DNA of 61,950 nt, taken from Phoronis australis. Taxonomy: Eukaryota; Phoronida; Phoronidae. The DNA lies in assembly GCA_002633005.1 (NCBI GenBank), contig NMRA01001029.1, positions 1-61,950 of the forward strand, written 5' to 3'. A program made the translations under genes and the position numbers. The notes beneath the pieces were generated by a model. That model had not been told where the DNA came from. It did no database searches and worked only from the letters and a program-made list of their open reading frames with translations. Shown here one piece after another: positions 22,617 through 33,924 of this stretch. Position 1 is the first letter of the stretch. The number at the start of each line of letters is the position of its first letter.

Positions 22617-22689
22617 CTGAAAACAAGCCAATAAGTTGATGAAAATTATTGTTGAATTTGAAGTCAATAGAATTCATCAATATTTCCAT

Positions 22690-23902
22690 TACTATGTCTA
22701 GTTAAGGAATACACCGTATACACCTAATTACATGCTCATCGGTGTGACTTTGACGTAAAAAAATACTCTTTATCAGATACCTGACTGCGTCATATTTTTT
22801 CTAAAAAGATATTTCCTATTTTTCCAGTTCAGATGAGCAAAGACAAAGGCCCAGTGCTGTAGTGGTAAAATTAGAGGTAAACAGGCGCCCAGAGCCGATC
22901 GTATCGCCGTGAGCGCTGAATTTTAAAGTGCATTGAACTCGCACGACCTGACTCACAAACATGTAGGCTTTTTTTACTCACAAGTGGGTATTTACATAGA
23001 ATCTGCAGTGGCGGATCTTGGATGTCGGAGAAGGAGGGTCAAACCACACATATCTGAAGGCAAAGGTCCGCGTGCATTCCAAGCAGTCTCTGAAGAAGGC
23101 CCATGCACAATTATCAAGGAAAATAGGAGTGTAATGCACAGAAACTGGCGGCGACTTTTAGTCGCCCGTGGGGTGTGTCTCGGGGGCCTTCGCCACCCCC
23201 TTTATCCACCTGTGGTACGTGTAACACCATATTGCTTTTTTATCTTGAATTAGTAAAAATTCTATTACTCGGCGAGCATATGCCTGGTGATCACGCTCGC
23301 CGAAATGTTCGGCAAAAAATGCAGCCAGCGTAGCGCATTGATTCCGTAAGGTATCGTTTCGAGACTACACCCCACTTACCGTCACTTACGGTGCGTAGAC
23401 GCTACGTTAAAATAAAAAAGGTGGTTGATGCGATAAAATGTAGAGGTGTTGGCTGCAACTACGTGCGCCTACGCCCCACTACAGCACTGCAAAGGCATGG
23501 GATTTCCTTGCCTTACTTTAAAGCCAGTTTGTAGAGGATTTAACTAAATCATGTACTCAGTTTTAATAAACAAAACATGTATAAGAATAGTTTGCACTAC
23601 ACAATTTCTGAAGACGATAGAGATAATAATTCACAAAGTCTAGCCTTACATGTTATTAAATGTTTCATTGCTGATCATCTATTTGTAAACTTGTTCAATA
23701 CTAATTTATTTAAATAAATTAATTTCTCGGAACAGTAATACAGACCTATTTCTTTTTGCAACATAGTTAAATTTGGAAGTTTACCTCTGAGACGCTACTT
23801 GTAAAAGTGGAGTTTGCAAAAGGCATAAAATAAAACTTTACACTGCATTATAGTTATCATTATAATTATTATAACTCTCCATGATAGCAAGTAACTCCAT
23901 AT
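22690..23902. other. Intron 4, distal part, no gene
   Basis: It contains an isolated hAT-type left end, CAGTGGCGGATCTTGG, at about 23006. The matching right end is not found, so it is a fragment. Otherwise only AT-rich sequence is seen. Confidence 0.45.
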
Positions 23903-23928
23903 ATTCAAGAAAACAACAACGGTTTCAA

Positions 23929-23976
23929 AACTTGACATGTTTCGGTGTCATTTATTAAACACCATCCTCAGAAGTC
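23929..23976 (-). ncRNA. Hammerhead-ribozyme-like motif, Penelope left arm
   Basis: Same motif as at 25135-25182, identical in its core and stems, on the minus strand. The two therefore face away from each other at the outer ends of the palindrome. Confidence 0.5.
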
Positions 23977-24056
23977 ATAATACAGTGGCCACCTAGCTAG
24001 GCCCAGGAACAAGTAATGAAGCACAGATACAGTCAGTTACAGGGAGTGACAATGAA

Positions 24057-24461
24057 CTAGACCAACAATGACAACCTGTGGTGTGTCAGTTGGCTATTGA
24101 GATTGGGCTTGCACCAACTGATATGTAAAGCCTCACGCATTTTAAGCTCCTTTGTTGTTACTGCCTGGTCTATTTTTGCAAAGTCATTGAAAGAGCACTG
24201 CTGATAACAATGATTGGAGCTCTGCAGGTGAATATTTACACGTGAATTACTGTCAGAATTTAGGTGTTCCTTGGTCCTGGTTTTCAAATGGCGAACAGTT
24301 TCGCCTAAATAACTGGAGCCACACCCAGCACAGATAAATTTGTATACTACCTTGGACCGTAGACCCATAGAAATTTTGTCCTTAGGGTTAAATAAACTCG
24401 ACAGTTTTAGAGACTTGAATGTTAATACAACTCTTAAGTTCACAAAGTAATCATTCACCAA
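24057..24461 (-). pseudogene. Penelope GIY-YIG endonuclease domain, copy 1
   Basis: 134 codons, starting inside the domain and so truncated at the 5' side. Visible features are KLSSLFNPKDK, LRSKVVYKFICAGCGSSY, then LGET and KTRTKEHL. This matches the linker plus GIY-YIG endonuclease of Penelope-like elements, with the Tyr of the YxG motif, the Gly after it and the Arg-x-x-Glu-His motif all present. It retains the G of YLGET that copy 2 has lost. No reverse transcriptase is attached, so it is a dead 3' fragment. Confidence 0.85.
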
Positions 24462-24484
24462 TTTGTTGAGAACTTACAACGAAT

Positions 24485-25054
24485 TTGCAAAAGAATGGCT
24501 ATCCCCTAGAACTAGTCAATAGGGTACTGAAAGCAAGACTCCAACGTAACCCTGATGATGTTCATCCTGTAGACAAAACTAACTACAAGTACTTTAAAAT
24601 ACCCTATGTTGGGTTTTACGCCAAAATTGCTCAACGAAAACTCAACAAATTGGTGAATGATTACAGTGTGAACATAAGAGTTGTATTAACATTCAAGTCT
24701 CTAAAACTGTCGAGTTTATTTAACCCTAAGGACAAAATTTCTATGGGTCTACGGTCCAAGGTAGTATACAAATTTATCTGTGCTGGATGTGGCTCCAGTT
24801 ATATAAGCGAAACTGTTCGCCATTTGAAAACCAGGACCAAAGAACATCTAAATTCTGACAGTAATTCACATGTAAATATTCACCTGCAGAGCTCCAATCA
24901 TTGTTATCAGCAGTGCTCTTTCAATGACTTTGCAAAAATGGACCAGGCAGTAACAACAAAGGAGCTTAAAATTCGTGAGGCTTTACATATCAGTTGGTGC
25001 AAGCCCAATCTCAATAGGCAACTGACACACCACAGGTTGTCATTGTTGGTCTAG
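24485..25054 (+). pseudogene. Penelope RT C-terminus plus GIY-YIG endonuclease, copy 2
   Basis: 189 codons. The first 60 (KNGYPLELVNRVLKARL, then KIPYVGFYAKIAQRKLNKLV) are the region after the reverse transcriptase of Penelope-like elements. The rest is the GIY-YIG domain, 8 residues different from copy 1 over 134. The YxG motif is altered to YISET, removing the conserved glycine, so the nuclease would probably be inactive. Truncated at the 5' side; no RT catalytic motifs are present. Confidence 0.85.
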
Positions 25055-25134
25055 TTCATTGTCACTCCCTGTAACTGACTGTATCTGTGCTTCATTACTT
25101 GTTGCTGGGTCTAGCTAGGTGGCCACTGTATTAT

Positions 25135-25182
25135 GACTTCTGAGGATGGTGTTTAATAAATGACACCGAAACATGTCAAGTT
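25135..25182 (+). ncRNA. Hammerhead-ribozyme-like motif, Penelope right arm
   Basis: In order: GACTT (stem I 5' strand), CTGAGGA (core, matching CUGANGA), T, GGTGT with a TTAATAAATG loop and ACACC (stem II, 5 bp), GAA, ACATGT (a self-complementary stem III), C at the cleavage position, then AAGTT pairing with the first strand. A tiny palindromic stem III is the hallmark of type I hammerheads in Penelope-like elements that work as dimers. The unpaired T after the core A is not standard, so activity is uncertain. Confidence 0.5.
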
Positions 25183-25284
25183 TTAAAACCGTTGCTGTTT
25201 TCTTGAATTATTCTAACTCATATTAAAATATTATGATCAGACTTCCATTTGCCAGGTGATCCCCTACAATGACACAAACAAAGA

Positions 25285-25435
25285 AGTCAACAATTTTTGA
25301 TAGTAATGGACTGTAGCACAGCGTTCTTTGATAGTGGTTGACTGTAGCTCAGCGGTCCTTGATATTGTCTCACTATTGCATAGCGTTCTTTGACAGTGGT
25401 TCACTGTAGCTGATCGTTCTTTGGTAAGGCACCAG
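25285..25435 (+). repeat. Tandem repeat, about 32-34-bp unit
   Basis: Roughly four imperfect units of the type GCGTTCTTTGATAGTGG-TGACTGTAGCTCA. No coding or regulatory role is apparent. 25436-25900 holds nothing I recognise. Confidence 0.75.
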
Positions 25436-26159
25436 TCCACCAGATGTCGCTGCGCTGTGTTGGCGCCCTCACTCTGTATACTTTCAATGGACGAAATCTG
25501 TGCTCTTCCACACAACGTTACGTCATTATTCACAAGCGACACCTGGCCCAATTATCTGGTGTTATTTCTGGCAAGTACGTCGTCTGCTAATCTTGGTCGG
25601 TTTTGTGTGGTCGACGGTCTCTGATCGAGTGGTAGTAGCATTGCTAAAAGTACTCACGATACCAACAATTCATCTATTTTAAGATTTTGAACAGCGTTTC
25701 AATGCCCGAGTTATTATTTTGTTTTCACTGTACTGGACAGTAAAATAGATGAGAGAATTTACCGTCGCAATACACTAACCGGAAAATGAACCAGATCATT
25801 TAGGACAGTGGCGCCGTCTCTAGGATAGTGCGGAAGAAAATGTCGGAGTTGCGAATTTGTTGTCTACAATATATGGTTGAAACAGGTTCCACCTTTTCTG
25901 CTCTCCACAATAAACGTGACATATTCGTCTTAAATGTAACTTCTTATTTACTGGCAGCGTTACGGACTTCACCCCCGATCACCAATGGGTATCTACACTT
26001 TCCCTAATCGAAAGAAGACGAGCCAGTTCAGGCTAAAACTGGTTCTGACACTACTCAAATTGTGATTCTTAGCACAATAGTTCACAGCAGAGCACCTAAA
26101 CAACGGCCATTAACAAAAATCAGACTATTATTAATTTTGAAGCCGAGCGACAAAACTTA

Positions 26160-27010
26160 ATTTACATATTATCCTTAGACAAGAACTTTGTGGACTTTCT
26201 TGTCGACGTCGCCTCAAGGGGATTTCATCGCTGGTAATAACGATATTCCCGAGGCCGAGAGAAGAACACATTGCCGCTCATAAATGTCAACATCTCGAGC
26301 TTATGCTTGGCCAGGTGGCAAATTACTGTCCAGTAATTTTCCGAAACACTATAGTGAAGAACTCCACATCACTCACCAACAGGCCATCCGACTCCATTAC
26401 GGCCTGCAGTCTACAGGTGCCCATTTCCTGGATTTCAACAATATTTGCCTAGAAGCCAGTGAAAAGCCAGAAGACCTGTATCAACTACTCGTCTCCTTCG
26501 TCCATTATAACTTGCTACAGGCCCATGGTTCTATTCGCCACCACTACGAAATAGTTAGTGATGAGAAACTCACCCACAATTGAGAAGACGATTATCCTAA
26601 CCTGGTTGCGACTCCTCCACCCTGAACTCCCAAATCTGGTCTAACAACGATACTGTACCGAACTCCTTTCATGTACTTAAGACTTAAACCATAAATCTCT
26701 CAAAATTTCTCGCCCCTGCTCAATGACATCCAGCAAATAGCATATACCAAAATACTACGTAACAATGGAAAACTTGAGTCTAGGCGTCCTAATTTCCAAC
26801 GATCCAAACGCACAACTTTCACCAAGCCATCATGACCTCAGCGTGTGCAAGCTGGTCGTACAGCCACCCAACATTTCCTCAGCAAGTACCCATTCCTTCC
26901 GGCACGAGATCGTTTGTTCATGAGTAAAGCTCGTCAACTCATGTGTTCAGAAGACCCAGATTCAGAACAAGGCCCAATCGTAGATGACGATGATATGTGC
27001 TCTAGTTTCC
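26160..27010 (+). pseudogene. Gypsy gag remnant
   Basis: In changing frames it reads [15 protein letters not shown], then [46 protein letters not shown], and finally a zinc-knuckle-like tail with FLPARDRLFMSKARQL. The order is that of the gag of a gypsy lineage common in marine invertebrates. Stops and frameshifts are numerous and the cysteines of the knuckle are mostly lost. Confidence 0.65.
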
Positions 27011-27039
27011 GAGTGTCATCCTATCGAGTTCGTGTGAAC

Positions 27040-27570
27040 AAATCACCTACTTCCAAGGTATTCTGCAGTCATCTCCCCGTCATTCTCACCATTGATACGG
27101 GCGCTGAGACTATAGATTATTGCTTCCATCGCTCGGTCCATCGACGCTGCCGTTAAACCCAGTACCCAGTGTGCTTTTCAAGCAGATGACAAAACTCCAC
27201 TGTCTGTGGTTTGAGGAACAAGCATCTCATTACCCGGAATGACCATGAACTATTCTTGAGGCTCTAGTTGTCATAGATCTGGACGTCGACGTCTTTTTGG
27301 CCGGTAGATCATTTATGACGCCTAACGACATTGCTGTTCGACCCATCAAGCGTCAAATCACGATCAGGGAATCTACATATGGCTGTGGGATGAAGACCGC
27401 CATAAGCCCTCACCATGTTAGCCTAACGCAGTCACATCTGTTACGATCTCCCAGACACTCCACTGTCTTGTGGCCAAGAGATGTTTTAGAAGTCACAGTC
27501 CCACCAGATCTTGATCCTGGTGGATTTCTTGCCATCGAGCCACGACTTGATACCGGCATCCACTCCAGTA
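27040..27570 (+). pseudogene. Gypsy aspartic protease and linker remnant
   Basis: LPVILTIDTGAET contains the DTG active-site triad of retroviral-type proteases. It is followed in another frame by SIARSIDAAVKPSTQCAFQA and, after a further shift, FLAGRSFMTPNDIAVRP and RQITIR, the C-terminal protease sheet. At least two frameshifts are present. Confidence 0.65.
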
Positions 27571-27574
27571 CGCC

Positions 27575-28330
27575 ATGGCCCCGACCCACCGCCGTCATCC
27601 TGACCTTTTGCTCCCACGTGCAACCCGTCAGCGATTTTGCGATGTCATGGCCGAGTGCAACCAAGTGTTCAACCCCAATATTCCTGGCTACAATGGATCA
27701 GCCGACCCATTTAATGCTGTGGTAAATATGGGTCCTCTCCAACCTCCCCTGCGAAAAAGTCGGGTTCCGCAGTATTCTCGTGACAAGCTTGTTGAGTTGC
27801 AAACCAAGAGAAGGAAGGTATATTTCGCTGCCCGGAAGATCGTGGCATTACGGTCGGATAAGGTGGTTTCCGTTAAGTCATTGCCTTTGCAGATGTTGGA
27901 CGTTACTGCAAGCCACAACCTTCGTTAAAACCTGATGTTGATTCCTCGCTCCTCACCATTGCACGTTGGAAATGCTTCATTGTCACAGATCTCACCAACA
28001 CCTTCTACCAGATACCACTAGACCGTTCCTCTATGAAATACTGTGGCGTTTGCACTCCATTCAAAGGTGTTTGTGTGTACACCCGCACTGGAATGGGTAT
28101 GGCCGGCTCCAAAACTGCACTCGAAGAGCTCATGTGCCACGTCCTTGGAGACTTTCTTCAAGAAAGTAAAGTCGCGAAGCTGGCTGACAATTTGTGTTGC
28201 GGCGCAAATACACCTAATGCACTTCTTGCACTGTGGACCCGTGTACTCCAGGCTCTAGACAGTTGCAATCTTCATCTCTCGCCGACCAAGACCGTTATCT
28301 TCCCGAAGTCTACCTTTGTTTTAGGGTAGA
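27575..28330 (+). pseudogene. Gypsy reverse transcriptase remnant, catalytic DD altered
   Basis: FNPNIPGYNGSADPFNAVVN and VPQYSRDKLVELQ lead into [15 protein letters not shown] (motif A), [26 protein letters not shown] (motif B) and KLADNLCCG (motif C). The second Asp of the motif C pair is Asn. About 50 residues between the linker and motif A are damaged. After [16 protein letters not shown] a stop ends the frame and no thumb, RNase H or integrase follows. Confidence 0.75.
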
Positions 28331-28499
28331 TTTTGTCCTATGGTCATATCTCTGCTAGTCCTCATCAAATAGCCACTCTCGTCCTGCCCTAGACCTGTTA
28401 ACGTTCGTGCCGTACGTTCCTTTATTAGCGCCTACAAGAACTGGTCTGATTTCTTAGTGTGCTGATGACTAGGGTAGAAGGTGTCAGCGCAATTAGTGA

Positions 28500-29900
28500 A
28501 AACTTCAAGCGACCTCTATTGGACAAGATATACGCCATGCCGTCACTGACGGAAAGTGGAAATTACAGCAGTATTTCTTTGTGTGATCATCACACGTTTG
28601 TTCCGAAACGAGCACCTTACTTCGATATTGCACCAACTAGGTCACTCAGAGAGATACGACTTCGGGTTAAAGTTAGAAACCGCTTTCGCGAAAGTTATGG
28701 ATTATGTATCAGATCATCGTGGACCTCAAATTATGACAGGTAAGGGTAACAGTGTATTCCATTGCAAGTGGGACAATTCGAATGAAACAACCACAAATGT
28801 ACATGGCAGCAACGATAGTCAAGAGTGCTGGAGGAACTGTCATTCAAAAGGTCAAGCCTGGTTTTGAAAGCTTCAACAACAGGACAATGCCAGTCATTAA
28901 CAGCTCGCAACAACGCAGTCTCCAAATAGAAGCTTCTGAAATTCCACGTCGTTTCGTTCGTATTGGACCAACATTTCCTGATGATGCATCGCTTTCGTCC
29001 CCGGGAGAAAATACTGATATGTTTGAGGACAATATACACGAATATTATATATGGCTCCTCGTCTGGTACACCAGAAGCAACAGTAAATAACCTGTCCCGG
29101 GACTAGGTGGATTCACTTCTGTAACTGGGCTTGCTTCTCTACAAATCAGCTAACTATGTGAACCTATTACTGACAACGCAGTAGTGTATGAGCTCCTGAA
29201 AAGCTTGGAAGCCATTACAGTAGAAGCGGACCAGAAATGAGTTTTGAATACATCTGACCTGGGAGTCTGCATCAAAGCCCACCCTGTGATCTCGTGAGAA
29301 TCAGGGGAACTTTTAAACCACGTTATGACAATTAGGCCTTTTCACACTTCGATGGAAGTCATTGGAATTCTAGCAGGTCAAAAGATGCGCGGTGCTGTAT
29401 ACGCAGAGAAGGTATTTGAGGCCCAGTTGGTAACATCAGGAAATGTGAAGCCCCTGAAAAAGCTAGAAAAGAATCCGAAGATTCATAATACATTCATGCA
29501 CTATGTGTTGAAAGAGTTGGAAGAATTCACCTGCCTCATGTAATGTCAGAGTCACCGTTAGGTGCTACTCGTGCCAAGGTGTTGCACAAAATAATTGGTG
29601 AAGATGAAATTCCACTTATAGAGCAAGATTGACATTGCTCTACTTCCATCGTGTCTGTTTGCAATGAAATCACACATCCAACAAGTAAATCATCGATTCG
29701 CTTTATACAAATATGCTTGTAAGTCCATACTTGAACAGGCAAAACCTTATGACGAATGACAAGGGTGGATGTGGAGCGATGAAGGAGTGTTAGGACCAGT
29801 TTAGTCAGGTGGTCTCATCTTACCAAACTCACTGATTGACCTCCTGTTCACCGATGAATGTGAAGAAGACGGAGAGGAAACAAAGTGGTTCTGAATAGTC
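28500..29900 (+). pseudogene. Decayed large transposon-like ORF with internal deletion
   Basis: Pieces in several plus frames: YDFGLKLETAFAKVMDYVSD, GKGNSVFHCKWDN, SAGGTVIQKVKPGFES, VPGLGGFTSVTG, NTSDLGVCIKAHPV, PFHTSMEVIGI, AQLVTSGNVKPLKKLEKNPK and LKELEEFTCLM. Then, after stops, an RFALYKYACKSILEQAKPYD segment and a final GWMWSDEGVLGPV-like end. I recall this order from a very long uncharacterised ORF, repeated in many invertebrate genomes and probably a mobile element. In that ORF a long stretch, including an EETDTR and DTDIF core, separates LVTSG from the PLKKLEK block; here they are fused in one frame, so a large internal deletion is likely. Family assignment is from memory. Confidence 0.5.
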
Positions 29901-31552
29901 TATTTCTAAGCCATTTAATAGCTCCTCAGAACGGTATCAGCCGGGGATTTTCGTACCCGTTCCGTTTTAGTTTCTCAACATAAATCAACCGCAACGAAGA
30001 GAACTTGGTGACCTCGTTCTCCTGTACGATATGACTTTAAATATGATCGTTAACAAACAGTAATGCATCTTCATGGACATCGGATTTTCTTGTTTACTCA
30101 GTATTGTGTACTCTCTTAGCTCTGAAATCCTCACGCTCAAACTTTTTGAACGCAGTCTGATTTGAGACAAGATGGATGCTGGTTTGCCTCACAAGCAAAC
30201 AGGTCATTGCATTTCTGTTGTCGAAAAAGCCCTCAAGTAAGACCCATCTTTTCGGCCTATGATTCAATTAGCCTCCATACACTGAGTTTGTTTTTATACC
30301 ACGGAAAATATATTGCACGGTTGGTTTCACGGTTGCCATCCTTGGATTCAGTTTTCTTGCCAAAAATTAGCCTTTGGTGCTTGAAATTGACAGTTTACGG
30401 GACGAATGGTACACTTTGGAGCTTGGTGCCTTAGATTCTTTACTCTCCTAAGCGGTGAAGGTTGTCAGTGAAAAGTTGATTGCAGTTTCTGTGTTAACGC
30501 ATTTTCTCCAAATGATTTGGGAGAACAGAAGTAATCTGATCATTCACGGACTGTGTAGTATGTGGAGAATCACATGGTTTTAGAGATGTATTTCCCGAAT
30601 TCCATGATGAAGCTGCTGTAGTATTTCACTTGTTGTTCCTCTGGCATTGGTTATGGCTGTAAAATTTTCGTGTTCAGTTATAGAATCTAAATGAAGAATG
30701 CATAATTATGGGTAGAGACTGTTCTTTGGCTTCAGTAGATACGCTTGGACATCGCTTTCTTTTAGGCATGATTATTACATCTGCCTCCACAGCTATCACA
30801 ATTTGGAATGTCTCTCATCCCTGCCCTAGCATTGCATTCACACTGATAGACATGAACGTCAACAGCTCATATGTATATTTTGATGTTAGCTTGTATCCAA
30901 CGTGTGTTTTACTGTAAAGGTTGATGGACAGCTATAATGTGTCACCACACAACTTTGTCTTAGAAACATTGTTTTACTTCTTGAACCTAAAATATTTAGT
31001 TAGACTGCATATGCTACAAACTTTAAGCACGAAGTCGCAGTATATTTTCATTCATGCCATCAACACCAAAGTCCCGAATTCGGATAAAAATATTTGACTT
31101 TCGAGCGCCACGCACTGGTTCTATGTGTTAAGTGTTTTGTACCTGTATCATGTATAAGATAGCTTTTATCGTTTACATGTAGTTCTAATGTAGTTAATGT
31201 TTGACCCAAAAAAAAAACATACGTATAGACACATTTTTTCAGTCAGCAAGAAATTGCATAATAACGTAGATCAGTAAGGGCGGCACTAATTTGCATAAAA
31301 AACTTGCGTAGGCCATTTTTTCGACTGGTTAACATTTTTCCGTTTTCACACATGTTTTCGTTCACAAAAATTCATCGTAGAAGTTGATGTGTGCGGATGG
31401 CACGGGGGCTATATTTTCGACTAGACTACAAGGTTGTATGAGAAACACTCGGACAAAAACAAGGACAAAGAGTTCTACACGACGAAGCACGTGAGTATAA
31501 CTTGACTTCTCCGTTACTAGTACAAAGTGATCATGCGATGAAAGTACATTAC
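29901..31552. other. Intron 4, proximal part, nothing recognised
   Basis: AT-rich intronic DNA with no recognisable element. The short plus frames at 30162-30434 and 30708-30917 carry no motif. Confidence 0.45.
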
Positions 31553-31712
31553 CAGTTTGTCTAGATCTGGCTTCAGCTTTGCAAGGTAAGGTTCTCGCTG
31601 TTTTTGCTTTGCCTCGTCGTCTCTTTGTGTTTGTTCCGCTTGATAACGTTCCAGGGCCTCAGTGCAATGTTGGTACCACTCTAAAACATCGTGAACACTT
31701 TTCCAAGTATGC
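31553..31712 (-). CDS. Host gene exon 4 (residues 314-367)
   Basis: 160 bp. Acceptor CCCATTGTCGAAG precedes GCATACTTGG; it is the only AG for more than 120 bp upstream, which fixes the start. The donor is CTG followed by GTAATG. It encodes HTWKSVHDVLEWYQHC and then a long charged helix, TEALERYQAEQTQRDDEAKQKQ, ending LKPDLDKL. The charged helix is likely a coiled linker between the TPR-like half and the J-domain-like end. The exon needs two bases from exon 3 to be in frame, which selects the downstream of the two exon 3 donors. Introns of 10.9 kb and 8.9 kb flank it. Confidence 0.75.
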
Positions 31713-33924
31713 CTTCGACAATGGGAAATTAACCGAGAGTTTCCGCAGATAAGCCCATGGTCGTGTATTCGGAAAATTAAAAATTTCAGGCGTTTCAGTA
31801 ACGCACAAAAAGGGAGGCGTGTAAACAGAAAGTCATAGTTTTGGCTACGCAAAAGCCAGCATCAAGCGCGATATGTATTTTTGTAAGTGAAATAGCCCTT
31901 CTAGGTGGATTGATAGTCCTTAAAAGGACTGTTGTGAATACGTTGATACATGTCAACAACGTTAATTGTGTAACAGCCTATCAACATCTGCCCAGTGGGA
32001 CAAGAAAATTAATGTGCACGACACTTCCAAACCTCCTTGTGGGCTTTTAAGAGAAAATTTTCCGAATGAACGCCAGAAGTTGAAACACCAAATAAACGCC
32101 CACGGACGTTTCATCGGGTGGTCTTATCTACGGAAAATCCCAGTAAGACGACACACACCAGAATCGTACTTTAGAGCCTAGAACACAAGTTAGGTGTCAT
32201 TTAGATCTCATTCTACCACTGGGAGACAATCTGCATACGGCTGCACAGTGTCTGAGCTTTGTCACATATCGGGCGACTCAACACGAGCTCGGCTGATCCT
32301 ACCGATTGACTTCTGTCCCGATACCTTAGCACAATCAATTAATTTTCATGCGCGAACCCAACCTAAAAATGGGGGGCTCGAAGTTTTGAGGATGTGGACC
32401 TTTTACTACGATTCACGAGGTACGCTCAAAGCTGTGAATTGTGCATTCGTCGAATTTTGGTAGTTCCTGACTTTTTAGTGGACTTTTGTCTCGTTTTCTA
32501 CTTTTTCTGAGTTTTTGTTTCTCTGAGGTGGACCTTTTTGCCAACTTCGCCAAATGAGTTGCATAAAGTTTCTGACGCTGAAAATTTTCCGGAAGAAAAC
32601 TTTTAATATCGGTCGACAGTCGGGCGATTATACGCGACAGCGTCAAAAATTATCCATAGGTGCACCATCAACCAAAGTTAAAATAAGTTTGTCGCCCGGG
32701 CGATTTTTAATTACATCGGCAGATCATAGGGCAATGTTGTTTGAAATCGGCCGGCAGTCGGCCGATGATCTGTAGATTGCTGACCAAATTCAATTAGTTG
32801 AGCGATGTCAATGTCTTGCGAATCTCTGTGAGATGCATCGACGTCGAGTAGCATTAATTTTATATCGTTTAACTGCGACCGCTACTACTGACATTGAAAA
32901 AATGAACTACATGCCTCCACGACATAGGTGCTAACACTATAGACGTGTACAACCCTACGTTTTAAGTGGTCTGATCCTCCAGCAAGTAGCTGCGTAGTGG
33001 ATTGTCCTTCAGCGCCAGTCTATGCATGGCTGTCGCGGCTGGGTCGCTGTGGTGTTCGTGTGTGAGTGTTTATTGCATCGCGGGAGCAGTCAACTTTCCG
33101 TTCAACTTCAGTAGTAGGAATAAAGTATTCTGTCGTGATTTGTCCACCCAATTGTGTAAGCTACATTCATCGCCGACTTCAAAGATTACGTTCTCTCGAG
33201 AAGTGGTGTGGAGAAAGTTTTGTTATTTTTACCTGGGCGTTCAGGTCTCCCAAATTACTCTGAAGGCCTTGTGTATATTTCTCTCTGTCTCCATAACGTT
33301 CATGGAGAAGTAACCACATCGTTATATTCGTGTTATTGGTATGTCCGGACCATAGACATCTTACTATGTGATGTCTATGGTCCGCTAATGCCACATGTTT
33401 TAATACATACAGATTATTACATGACGAAGTCGTTATCCCCCGTTATCTAGAGCCCGAGTGGATTTTGGAGAATTATCGCCCGAGGGGTCGTGACCTTTTA
33501 AGAAAAGTTGAGCTTTTTGGCAAATAATGCTTTTACTCAAAACCAATTCAAAATTTAAACAAACAAGAAATAAAATGGATCTATAAATTAAGGCTTAGCA
33601 ACTATTATAGCTTACTACACATTTTATCACACTAAGCTTCGACTGGGAAACTATCGTCTGCTAAAGTAGGTTACCACTGGTAACTGAGTATAATTCTCAA
33701 GTCAAAAGATCCCGACGACACAATACTGCATTCAAATGGGAGATCGGTGATTTACAAGTGAGAGAACGCGAGAGAAAAAAATCACTGAATTTAAATATCG
33801 TTTTTATGGAAATTATGTGTCTTATTTTTCATGTCGTATAAATGTCGGTACAATGCCCTTTGCTGAACATGCGATTGTTGCGCGTGCTCATTTAAGTATT
33901 CTATTTTCATGTTCGATGACGTCA
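31713..33924. other. Intron 3, exon 4-proximal part
   Basis: No coding sequence recognised. Around 32590-32770 there are repeated CGGTCGAC, GTCGGGCGAT and GGCCGGCAGTCGGCC words, an imperfect local palindromic repeat. A perfect 14-bp stem lies at 33347-33383. Confidence 0.45.
33347..33383. repeat. Perfect hairpin, 14-bp stem, 9-base loop
   Basis: GGACCATAGACATC, nine bases, then GATGTCTATGGTCC. The stem is perfect although the surroundings are decayed. It could be a small element end pair, a microRNA-like fold that is too short for a typical precursor, or simply a local palindrome. Confidence 0.9.

Larger units (their letters stand above)
23903..24471 (-). mobile_element. Penelope-like element fragment, left arm of palindrome
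   Basis: A 569-bp arm almost identical, inverted, to 24641-25208. Reading on the minus strand it holds the end of a GIY-YIG frame (24461-24057), an untranslated region, and a hammerhead-like motif near its outer end. The outer boundary, TCTTGAAT, is identical in both arms and the flanks then differ, so this is the true element 3' end. Confidence 0.85.
24485..25208 (+). mobile_element. Penelope-like element fragment, right arm of palindrome
   Basis: Plus-strand copy, head to head with the left arm and separated from it by 169 bp. That spacer belongs to this copy and adds coding sequence upstream. The arm similarity runs 24641-25208. The 3' part has AATAAA inside the loop of a hammerhead-like hairpin. 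Confidence 0.85.
25840..28466 (+). mobile_element. Decayed Ty3/gypsy-like LTR retrotransposon, 3' truncated
   Basis: Plus-strand gag, protease and reverse transcriptase pieces follow one another in the expected order over 2.3 kb, broken by stops and frameshifts. Upstream, AATAAACGTGACATATTCG at about 25909 and a GGCAGCG sequence at about 25955 may be the end of a 5' LTR and the primer-binding site. No second LTR, RNase H or integrase is found; similarity stops near 28466. It sits in intron 4, antisense to the host gene. Confidence 0.7.
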
